A stretch of DNA of 64,000 nucleotides from WSZJ01 sp964590435 (lineage in GTDB: Bacteria; Planctomycetota; MHYJ01; WSZJ01): the NCBI GenBank assembly GCA_964590435.1, contig CAZPWT010000005.1, positions 1 through 64,000 on the forward strand. The letters run 5' to 3'. The notes below the pieces were generated by a model. The model had not been told where the DNA came from. It saw nothing but the letters and a program-made list of their open reading frames with translations, and did not search any database. Below are positions 57,693 through 64,000 of the stretch, piece after piece (within the stretch, counting starts at the first letter, position 1; each line of letters starts with the position of its first letter). A program made the translations under genes and the position numbers.

Positions 57693-57864
57693 CATCTTTT
57701 CTTGTCCTTTCGTATCCGCGCCAGGCTCGTAGCCCTTTTGCCAGTAACTCCATCCGACCGCGTTGACTTCATCCGGGCACAAAGGAACAAGACAGGATGA
57801 CGGCGGGATGTTCAGGGGATACGGCCACGAGCCTGGCACAGACACAAAAAGATGGGAAAAGATG
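57693..57864. repeat. Long inverted repeat (CCAGGCTCGT family, copy 2)
   Basis: The left arm at 57693-57737 (CATCTTTTCTTGTCCTTTCG through GCCAGGCTCGTAGCC) pairs with 57817-57864 (GATACGGCCACGAGCCTGGC through GATGGGAAAAGATG). Same element as 5522-5682. It lies in the convergent gap 57598-57930, where no gene is seen. Confidence 0.65.
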
Positions 57865-57930
57865 TGCTGCCGAACGACGGGAGCGGGCAACCACGGCCAT
57901 GCACTCCATGCACGCGCACAGGCCAGATCG

Positions 57931-58479
57931 CTATCCCTTCACTCGCTCGTAGACCTTTGCGAACTCCGCTTTCAACTCCTCCATCCCGCCCTCGTTCACG
58001 ATCGTCACGTCCGCCATCGCGATCGGGCCGGCCTTGTGAAGGAGTTCGATCTCCGCGTGGTCCCGGCTCTCGGCCTCCGCTGCCGTCAGCGGGCGCACCG
58101 CCCGGCCCCCCAGCCGCGCGTACCGCGTCGCCGGCGACGTCTGCACGTTCACGACCGTGAACGCCGCGCCGAACTTCTTGCGCAGCAGCAAGTACTCTTC
58201 CCACGAGTACATCCCGTCGCATACCACGGGGCCCTTCGCCAGCGCCGCCTCGATTCGCGGCAGGTTCAAAAGCGCGTAGGCCTCCATGCCGTGCTTGCGC
58301 CGCAGCTCCTCACGCACGGCCCGCTCGTTCGCTTCGTTCACCGCCAGCCCGCGCGCCCGCACCTCGTCCTCGGTCACCTGCCCGAAACGCACCCGCGCCC
58401 AGCCGCGCGCCTCGAACAGCGCCGCCAGCTCCGACTTGCCGCTTCCCGCAAGCCCCACCACCGCGACGACGGGATTCAT
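57931..58479 (-). CDS. UPF0200 / dephospho-CoA-kinase-like nucleotide kinase
   Basis: 182 residues from the ATG at 58479; the open frame upstream of it is non-genic. P-loop AVVGLAGSGKSELAALFE, GWARVRFGQVTEDEVRARGL, VVCDGMYSWEEYLLLRKKF and a C-terminal ADVTIVNEGGMEELKAEF follow the layout of the archaeal UPF0200 P-loop kinases, relatives of dephospho-CoA kinase. The substrate is unknown. It is convergent with the GspK-like gene and divergent from the next. Confidence 0.8.
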   Translation of the reverse strand: MNPVVAVVGLAGSGKSELAALFEARGWARVRFGQVTEDEVRARGLAVNEANERAVREELRRKHGMEAYALLNLPRIEAALAKGPVVCDGMYSWEEYLLLRKKFGAAFTVVNVQTSPATRYARLGGRAVRPLTAAEAESRDHAEIELLHKAGPIAMADVTIVNEGGMEELKAEFAKVYERVKG

Positions 58480-58549
58480 GGGGAAGAAGTGAACCCGAAA
58501 GCGCGAAACCGGTCCACAAACGCCGATTTCGCCGCCGGTCAGGGCCTTT

Positions 58550-58604
58550 CCTCGCAACCCGCCTACGCTCCTGCGGAGCTTCGGCGGGCAGGCCCGCAAC
58601 TCGC
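58550..58604. repeat. Hairpin element TCCTCGCAAYCCGCC, copy 2
   Basis: TCCTCGCAACCCGCCTACGC, TCC-TGC-GGA turn, GCTTCGGCGGGC and GGCCCGCAACTCG. Same element as 30788-30846 with a different apical loop. Confidence 0.55.
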
Positions 58605-58657
58605 TTTTTCGACGTTTCTTCCCCCCGCCCCCCCGGGATGTTAGAAATAGGTCCTTC

Positions 58658-59311
58658 ATGCTCACCAAGGCCGACATCCTGTTCGGAAAGATCGCCGTCA
58701 AGGCGGGCATGTGCTCCGATGAGCAGATCGACGAGTGCATCCGCATGCAGGAAGAGATGCAGCAGCGGAAGCCGCTCGGGATGATCATGATGGAGAAGGG
58801 GTACATCACCGAGGAGCAGCTCCAGAAGATCATCGAGATCCAGAAGGCGAACCTGCAGGAGAAGGCGATCAATTCGCGGACGAAGCGCGACGACGGGATG
58901 TTCGGGCGGATCGTGCTGAAGCTGGGGTTCGCGAGCGAGGAGCAGGTTCACGACGCGGTGCGGATCCAGGCGAAGATCGAGGAGGACATTTTTCTCCGGC
59001 TGGGCGAGATCATGGTGAAGAAGGGGTACATGACGAACGAGCAGGTTTCGGCGGTGCTCGAGTACCAGCGGACGAAGATCGTGGTCTGCCCGGACTGCCA
59101 GACGCAGTACAACGTGATCATGTTCACGGAGGGGACGGCGCTGAAGTGCTACAAGTGCGGCGCCGAGCTGCACGTGCCTGAGAAGCTGATGCACGTGGCG
59201 GCGGAGGAGTACGCGCAGCAGGGGACGCGCCGGGTGGCGAAGGAAGAGACGCGGAACCCGGTTATCGTGCGCGACGAGACGCCGCCGACGGGCACGCGCC
59301 CCGCGAAATAG
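58658..59311 (+). CDS. GspE N-domain-like repeats with a zinc ribbon, hypothetical
   Basis: 217 residues. Three helical repeats of the GspE-N/MshEN type, 'G.iai..G.it.eQ.....' (FGKIAVKAGMCSDEQIDECI, GMIMMEKGYITEEQLQKII, GEIMVKKGYMTNEQVSAVL), fill residues 5-145. A zinc ribbon (CPDCQTQYNV..LKCYKCGAEL) follows, then a low-complexity tail. MshEN domains bind cyclic di-GMP in some ATPases, but the nucleotide-contacting pattern is not clear here. No membrane segment. Divergent from the UPF0200-like gene. Confidence 0.7.
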   Translation: MLTKADILFGKIAVKAGMCSDEQIDECIRMQEEMQQRKPLGMIMMEKGYITEEQLQKIIEIQKANLQEKAINSRTKRDDGMFGRIVLKLGFASEEQVHDAVRIQAKIEEDIFLRLGEIMVKKGYMTNEQVSAVLEYQRTKIVVCPDCQTQYNVIMFTEGTALKCYKCGAELHVPEKLMHVAAEEYAQQGTRRVAKEETRNPVIVRDETPPTGTRPAK

Positions 59312-59314
59312 ACG

Positions 59315-60442
59315 TTACGGCTTGGGCGCGCCCTCGGCCTTGCCCTCGGGAGCTTTTTCGCCGCCGCCCTGCGCCCCCGCTGCGTCCTCTTCCGAACGCT
59401 CCTCGAACACGTAGGTCATGGGGAGTTCGTCGACGCGCTGGCGGAGGAGGAAGTAGATCATGGTGAGCTGGGACTGGAGGTAGGACAGGGCGTAGGCGAG
59501 GGTGAGTCCCGCCATGAGGAGCAGCCAGCTCGTGATGAGGATCGCGGTCCAGCCGAGGCCGGTCCCGCCCGCCGCCGTGACGTCGGCGTAGGAGATGCGC
59601 CCGAGGGCGAATTCCAGGACGCGGTCGAACTGCGGCCCCATCCCCGCCCGGATCGGGAGGCACGTGACCGCCAGCATCCCGATCCCAAAAAGGTTGATGA
59701 ACGCCGTCGAGATCGCGCCGTGCACCAGCATCACCGCGGTGTATCCCATCGCATGCCACGGCCGCGAGTAGATGTACGAGAAGCCGCGCGAGATCGCGTC
59801 AAACGCGTCCGTCCCCTCCGCCGCCACCGCCGGGTAGAACAGCGGGAACCCGAACACCGTCCCCAGCGCCACCAGGCTCGCGATGAACCCGAGCACCAGC
59901 AGCACCGGCATCAGCAGCGCCGGGATCAGCGCCAGCCACGGCCCCGCCCCGGGAATCCGCCCCGGCAGCGCCACCACCGCGATCAGCGAACAGAAAAACC
60001 CGAATCCCAGCACGCACGCCACCAGGCTCGAGAAATTCGATCCCCATTTCCGCCACGCGAACGACAGCGCTTCCTGCGTCCGGATCCGGTCTTCCTTCGC
60101 GATCTCCACCGCCGCGATCCGCGAGATGGCGCCGCCGAACAGCGACCAGATCGCCGTGCCGATCAGGATCGCCGCGCAGGTCCACCAGAACGACACATGG
60201 CACGGCTGCCGATAGATCACCTTCAGCGCGTCCGGCACCATCACCACGTACCCCGCGGGCCCGCGCTCGCCCAGCTCCGCCGCCAGCCCCGGGTCGTACT
60301 TCAGCGCCACCCACGGCGCCGGCAGGAACACGAACAGGAAAACCAGCAGCGCCCCCGTCAGCGCCAGCACCAGCTTGCGCACGTCCAGCGCGATCACGAA
60401 CCCCGCGAACAGGTCGCGCCAGTCGCCCCTCAGGCGTCCCAT
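59315..60442 (-). CDS. Multi-pass membrane protein of unknown function
   Basis: 375 residues. About seven membrane helices: LVLALTGALLVFLFVFLPAP (near 30), then near 85-110, 150-180, 185-215, 235-265 and 300-330, with a large loop after the first. The C-terminal 40 residues are charged and Ala/Gly/Pro-rich. Conserved-looking FGFPLFYPAVAAEGTDAFDAISRGFSYIYSRPW precedes the fifth helix and recalls DUF-type channels or exporters, but I recognise no family. Same strand as fmdB-like and grpE, with 17 bp to the former. Confidence 0.65.
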   Translation of the reverse strand: MGRLRGDWRDLFAGFVIALDVRKLVLALTGALLVFLFVFLPAPWVALKYDPGLAAELGERGPAGYVVMVPDALKVIYRQPCHVSFWWTCAAILIGTAIWSLFGGAISRIAAVEIAKEDRIRTQEALSFAWRKWGSNFSSLVACVLGFGFFCSLIAVVALPGRIPGAGPWLALIPALLMPVLLVLGFIASLVALGTVFGFPLFYPAVAAEGTDAFDAISRGFSYIYSRPWHAMGYTAVMLVHGAISTAFINLFGIGMLAVTCLPIRAGMGPQFDRVLEFALGRISYADVTAAGGTGLGWTAILITSWLLLMAGLTLAYALSYLQSQLTMIYFLLRQRVDELPMTYVFEERSEEDAAGAQGGGEKAPEGKAEGAPKP

Positions 60443-60459
60443 CAGTGGCTGTTCCGCGC

Positions 60460-60750
60460 TCAGGCTTTGCTCCCTTTTTTCGCCTTAGGGGAAGCGCACG
60501 CGCAGCCCTCCCCCGCCTTCTTGGCGCACCCGGCGTCCTTCGGCTCCGCCGCCGGCTTCGACCCGCCACGCCCGTAGTCCGTGATGTAAAACCCGCTCCC
60601 CTTGAACAGCAGCCCCGCCCCCGCCCCGATCATCCGGTGCGCCGTCCGCCGCCCGCACTTCGGGCAGGGCTTGCGCGTGGAAGCGGAGATCGCCTCGAAC
60701 ACCTCGAAGGCGTGGCCGCACTTCTTGCAGGAGTAGTCGTACGTCGGCAT
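60460..60750 (-). CDS. FmdB family zinc-ribbon protein
   Basis: 96 residues. PTYDYSCKKCGHAFEVFEAI with CPKCGRRTAHRMIG gives the two CxxC knuckles of the FmdB regulatory/zinc-ribbon family, followed by FKGSGFYITDYG, also typical. The C terminus holds a Cys cluster (GCAKKAGEGCACAS) that could bind metal. Function of the family is not established; members often sit near chaperone genes, as here. Confidence 0.87.
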   Translation of the reverse strand: MPTYDYSCKKCGHAFEVFEAISASTRKPCPKCGRRTAHRMIGAGAGLLFKGSGFYITDYGRGGSKPAAEPKDAGCAKKAGEGCACASPKAKKGSKA

Positions 60751-60826
60751 TCATCGATCTCCGTAACGTCTTGGGGCGATGAATCTAACGTCGCGAAGGG
60801 TCGCTGGAAAGGGAAACTCCGCGCCC

Positions 60827-61345
60827 TCAGGCTTTCTCTTTCTTCGTCGCGACCGACACCTGCGCCGGCCTCAGCACCTTCTCGTGCAGCGTGTACCCCG
60901 GCCGCAGCTCGGCCACGATCTCCCCCGCCGGAACCTGCTCCGTCTCCACGTTCACGATCGCTTCGTGCACCGCGGGCGAAAACACCCCCGCCGCCGCCAC
61001 ACGCTTCAGCCCGTGCAGCTCCAGCTTCCGGAAAATCTCCCGCTCCGCCAGCTCCATCCCCTTCACGAACGCCCCCGCTTCCTTCGGCGCCGATTTCAGC
61101 GCCAGCGCGAACGTGTCGAGCGCCGGCAGGAGGTCCAGCAGCAGCCGCTCCACCAGGAACCGCGACTCCTGGTCCCGGTCCCGCGCCACGCGCTTCTGGT
61201 AGTTCGAGAAGTCCGCCTGCACGCGCTGCGCCATCTTGAGGTACTCGTCGACCTTCGCCCGGAGGTCGTCGACCTCGGACTTGGGAAGCGTGACGGTCTC
61301 GGGCGCCGCCTCGGGGGCGGCCGCAGTTTTCTTTTCGTCGCTCAT
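60827..61345 (-). CDS. grpE: Nucleotide exchange factor GrpE
   Basis: 172 residues. An N-terminal acidic Ala-rich segment, a long helix (VDDLRAKVDEYLKMAQRVQADFSNYQKRVARDRD) and the C-terminal beta domain (GVFSPAVHEAIVNVETEQVPAGEIVAELRPGYTLHEKVLRPAQVSVA). Releases ADP from DnaK. The ATG overlaps the dnaJ stop (ATGA), so the two are coupled. dnaK itself is not in the window. Confidence 0.94.
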   Translation of the reverse strand: MSDEKKTAAAPEAAPETVTLPKSEVDDLRAKVDEYLKMAQRVQADFSNYQKRVARDRDQESRFLVERLLLDLLPALDTFALALKSAPKEAGAFVKGMELAEREIFRKLELHGLKRVAAAGVFSPAVHEAIVNVETEQVPAGEIVAELRPGYTLHEKVLRPAQVSVATKKEKA

Positions 61346-62460
61346 GGCTCGAAGATGTCCTTGATCTTGTCGAGGAGACTTTTCTTGCGGGGCTTGACTT
61401 CGACTTTCTCGGTCTTCGCGAACTCGCGCAGGAGGTCCTCCTGCTGCTTCGTCAGTGACTTCGGGACTTCGATCACGACCCGGACGACCAGGTCGCCCTG
61501 CCTGCCGCCCTCGACGTCGGGGAGGCCGTGGGAACGGATGCGGAAGAGCTGGCCGCTCTGGGTGGCGCGAGGGAGCTTGAGGGAGACTTTTTCGTCGAGC
61601 GTGGCGACCTCGATGTCGGCGCCGAGGGCCGCCTGCGAGAACGAGATCGGGACCTCGCAGAACAGCGTGGTCCCCTCGCGCTCGAAGACCGGGTGAGGCT
61701 TGACGGTGACGTCGACGAAGAGGTCGCCGCGTGCGCCGCCGGCAAGCGACGGCTCTCCCTCGTCGGGGACGCGGATGCGCGTGTTGGTGTCGATCCCCGC
61801 GGGGATGTGCACCTTGACTTCCTTTTTCTCGCGCGTCACGCCCTCGCCACCGCACGGCTTGCACGGGTCCTTCACGACTTTCCCCGATCCACTGCACCGC
61901 GGGCAGGTCGTGCGGATCGTGAAGAACCCGCCGCCCTGCAGCACCTGCCCATGCCCGCCGCACGTCTGGCACTGGACCGGCTGCGTCCCCGCCTTCGCGC
62001 CGGTGCCGTTGCACGTCGTGCAGATCTCGTGGCGCTTGATCGCCAGCGTCCGGTCGCACCCCTTCGCCGCCTCGACGAAATCGATCTCCACCTCGGCGCG
62101 CAGGCTCGCGCCGCGCCGCGGCCCGCCGCCGCCGCCGCGCCGGCCGAAGCCGAAGAAGTCGCCGAAGATGTCCCCGAATGCCGCGAAGATGTCGTCCGTG
62201 GACGAAAAGCCCTGCGGACCGTACCCCGCCTGCTCGAGCCCCGCGTGCCCGAACTGGTCGTACCGGCTCCTCTTCGCCTCGTCCGCCAGCACCTCGTACG
62301 CCTCCGCCGCTTCCTTGAACTTCGTCTCCGCTTCCTTGTCCCCGGGATTCCGGTCGGGGTGGTGCTTGAGCGCGGCCTGCCGGTAGGACTTCTTGATCTC
62401 CTCGACCGAGGCGTTCTTCGGAACACCCAGCACTTCGTAGTAGTCGCGCTTGGTGCTCAT
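61342..62460 (-). CDS. dnaJ: Chaperone DnaJ
   Basis: 372 residues. J domain with HPD in KHHPDRNPG, a Gly/Phe-rich linker (DFFGFGRRGGGGGPRRG), four zinc-binding CxxCxGxG repeats (CTTCNGTGA, CQTCGGHGQ, CPRCSGSGK, CKPCGGEG) and C-terminal substrate-binding domains. A complete type I DnaJ. It follows groEL after 88 bases that contain a GC-rich hairpin, and overlaps grpE. Confidence 0.96.
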   Translation of the reverse strand: MSTKRDYYEVLGVPKNASVEEIKKSYRQAALKHHPDRNPGDKEAETKFKEAAEAYEVLADEAKRSRYDQFGHAGLEQAGYGPQGFSSTDDIFAAFGDIFGDFFGFGRRGGGGGPRRGASLRAEVEIDFVEAAKGCDRTLAIKRHEICTTCNGTGAKAGTQPVQCQTCGGHGQVLQGGGFFTIRTTCPRCSGSGKVVKDPCKPCGGEGVTREKKEVKVHIPAGIDTNTRIRVPDEGEPSLAGGARGDLFVDVTVKPHPVFEREGTTLFCEVPISFSQAALGADIEVATLDEKVSLKLPRATQSGQLFRIRSHGLPDVEGGRQGDLVVRVVIEVPKSLTKQQEDLLREFAKTEKVEVKPRKKSLLDKIKDIFEP

Positions 62461-62493
62461 GGGGCCTCGGGAGAATTCGCCTTTTCAGAAGAA

Positions 62494-62521
62494 GCGGGCC
62501 CGGCAAGGTCACCGGGCCCGC
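62494..62521 (-). terminator. GC-rich hairpin between groEL and dnaJ
   Basis: GCGGGCCCGG (62494-62503) and CCGGGCCCGC (62512-62521) form a perfect ten-base stem with an eight-base loop; on the minus strand it is followed by TTCTTCT. It may partly terminate groEL transcription or protect the groEL 3' end, lowering dnaJ-grpE expression. Confidence 0.55.
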
Positions 62522-62548
62522 CCTGAAGTTCGTCGGAGTTGCGAGGAG

Positions 62549-64000
62549 TTAGCGGACGGCCCCCTGGATCTTGGACTTCTTGTCCTTGAGTTCCGTGACC
62601 ATGGTCCGCGACGTCAGCAACACTGCCGCGACCGAGACCGCGTTCTCGAGCGCCGACCGCGAGACGAGCGTCGCGTCGATCACGCCTTCCTTCATAAGGT
62701 CGCCGGTCTTGCCCGTCGCGAAGTTGTACCCGAACGCGCCCGAGCCGGCCTTGACCTCCTCGACCACGACCGAGGGGTCGAAACCGGCGTTCTCGGCGAG
62801 CTGGCGAAGGGGCGCCTCGAGGGCCTTGGCGAGCGCCTTCGCGCCGAAGGCTTCGTCGCCCTCGAGCTTGAGCGCGTTCACCTTCTCGATCGCGCGGATC
62901 ATCGTCACGCCGCCGCCCGGGACGACGCCTTCCTCGCGGGCGTCCTGCGCCGCGTGCACGGCGTCGTCGGCGCGGTCCTTCATCTCCTTCGCCTCCGACT
63001 CCGTCTTCGCGCCGACCTTCACGATCGCCACGCCGCCCGCCAGTTTCGCGAGCCGCTCCTCGAGCTTCTCGCGGTCGTAGTCGCTCGTCGTCTGCGCGAT
63101 CTGCGAACGGATCTGCTCGACGCGCGCCTGGATGTCCTTCTTCGCGCCGCCGCCGCCCGTGATCGTCGTCTTCTCCTTCTCCACCACGATCCGCTTCGCG
63201 CGGCCGAGGTCCGACAGCTCGATCTTCTCCAGCTTGCTCCCGGAGTCCTCGCCGATGAACACGCCGCCCGTCAGGCACGCGATGTCCGCCAGGATCGCCT
63301 TGCGCCGGTCGCCGAATGCCGGCGCCTTCACGCCGCACACCTTGATCGTCCCGCGCAGCCGGTTGATCACCAGCGCCGCCAGCGGCTCCGACTCGATCTC
63401 CTCCGCGATGAGCAGCACCGGCTTCCCTTCCGCCGCCACCTTCTCCAGCAGCGGGATGATCTCCATGATGTTCGAGATCTTCTTCTCGTAGCAGAGCACC
63501 AGCGCGTCCTCGAGCTCGCAGACCAGGTCCTCCGGCTTCGTCACGAAGTACGGGCTCACGTACCCCTTGTCGAACTGCATCCCGTCCGCGAACTCCAGCA
63601 CCGTCTCGGTCGTCTTCCCCTCCTCGACCGTGATCACGCCCTCCTTGCCGACCTTCTCCATCGCGTCCGCGACCTTGTTCGCCAGGTCCGTGTCGTGGTG
63701 CGCCGCGATGTTCGCCACCGCGAACCAGTCGTCGCGCCCCTTCACCGGCCGCGACATCGCCTTCACCACCCTGATCGCCTCGTCCTTCGCCTTCTCCACC
63801 CCGCGGCGGATCGCCATCGGGTTCACCCCCGCCGCCACGTACTTCAGCCCTTCCTTCAGGATCGCGTACCCCAGGATCGCCGACGTCGTCGTCCCGTCCC
63901 CGGCGCGGTCCACCGTCTTCGAGCACACCTCGTTCAGGAGCTTCGCCCCCATGTTCTCGAAGGGATCCTCCAGCTCCACCTCCTTGGACACCGTCACCCC
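62549..64000 (-). CDS. groEL: Chaperonin GroEL, 5' end beyond window
   Basis: About 483 residues visible, reading through the window end (about 50 N-terminal residues missing). VSKEVELEDPFENMGAKLLN, AGDGTTTSAILGYAIL (ATP-binding DGTTT), VGKEGVITVEEGK, GYVSPYFVTKPE, KAPAFGDRRKAILADIA and the hydrolytic Asp in KDRADDAVHAAQDA are all present. The C terminus stops at SKIQGAVR without the GGM repeat tail of many GroELs, and no groES follows. It heads a groEL-dnaJ-grpE run. Confidence 0.95.
   Translation of the reverse strand, partial: GVTVSKEVELEDPFENMGAKLLNEVCSKTVDRAGDGTTTSAILGYAILKEGLKYVAAGVNPMAIRRGVEKAKDEAIRVVKAMSRPVKGRDDWFAVANIAAHHDTDLANKVADAMEKVGKEGVITVEEGKTTETVLEFADGMQFDKGYVSPYFVTKPEDLVCELEDALVLCYEKKISNIMEIIPLLEKVAAEGKPVLLIAEEIESEPLAALVINRLRGTIKVCGVKAPAFGDRRKAILADIACLTGGVFIGEDSGSKLEKIELSDLGRAKRIVVEKEKTTITGGGGAKKDIQARVEQIRSQIAQTTSDYDREKLEERLAKLAGGVAIVKVGAKTESEAKEMKDRADDAVHAAQDAREEGVVPGGGVTMIRAIEKVNALKLEGDEAFGAKALAKALEAPLRQLAENAGFDPSVVVEEVKAGSGAFGYNFATGKTGDLMKEGVIDATLVSRSALENAVSVAAVLLTSRTMVTELKDKKSKIQGAVR

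Noticed and set aside
1..64000. tRNA, rRNA, insertion sequence and CRISPR search
   Set aside because: No T-loop-like motifs in a cloverleaf context, no rRNA-like conserved blocks, no transposase frame and no regularly spaced direct repeats were seen by eye; a covariance search could still find a missed tRNA.

Overview
The window is GC-rich (roughly two thirds G+C) bacterial chromosome with densely packed genes on both strands. It carries a housekeeping block (nusA, infB, ylxP-like, rbfA, rph), a chaperone block (groEL, dnaJ, grpE), an mcsA-mcsB pair, a fused hexulose-phosphate synthase/RraA protein, several Uma2 genes and a type II secretion GspK-like protein. This mix, with no close match to model genomes, suggests a Planctomycetota-like or neighbouring deep-branching lineage. 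That placement is inferred from gene content, not from a marker-gene tree.

Layout. 0.2-4.6 kb: GDP-L-fucose synthesis (fcl, gmd) and an orphan hybrid sensor kinase. 4.6-5.4 kb: a small HicB-like two-gene operon on the minus strand. 5.8-20.7 kb: a Wzx/Wzy-type polysaccharide cluster. It runs through a tyrosine autokinase with a nine-fold Tyr-Gly tail, an initiating phosphoglycosyltransferase, a fused sugar acetyltransferase/ketoisomerase, an aminotransferase, a flippase, a polymerase, four glycosyltransferases and a carbamoyltransferase, mostly with 4-bp stop/start overlaps. Its middle part has visibly lower GC than the flanks. 20.7-30.6 kb: an accessory region with three Uma2-family genes (two loci share a near-identical promoter), a broken AbiEii-like gene among three copies of a short coding repeat, a 984-residue lipoprotein with two DUF3494 (ice-binding-like) domains, a dCTP-deaminase-like gene, and an asparagine-synthetase homologue whose stop codon overlaps a previously unlisted 51-residue peptide gene with a lasso-type leader motif. 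30.8-40.1 kb: further envelope functions (O-antigen ligase with TPRs, putative outer-membrane barrel, Wza-like lipoprotein) and sulfate activation (cysD, cysN). 40.4-42.2 kb: phospholipid precursor genes gpsA and plsY. 42.5-43.4 kb: a small Ser/Thr kinase. 43.5-49.4 kb: the nusA operon with a strong promoter and a leader hairpin. 49.4-60.8 kb: an M16 peptidase, the HPS-RraA fusion, mcsAB, GspK with LamG, a UPF0200-like kinase and zinc-ribbon proteins. 60.8-64 kb: grpE, dnaJ and a groEL cut by the window end.

How the genes work together. fcl/gmd, the Wzx/Wzy cluster, the ligase, the Wza-like exporter and perhaps cysDN describe synthesis, decoration and export of a fucose- and amino-sugar-containing, carbamoylated surface polysaccharide. 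The most interesting candidate system is the cyclase-like gene plus leader peptide at 26.8-28.7 kb, a possible RiPP whose usual RRE and protease partners are not in the window. A second genome-style feature is that most long intergenic gaps hold a long imperfect inverted repeat, belonging to several unrelated sequence families. No tRNA, rRNA, CRISPR array or insertion sequence was recognised.
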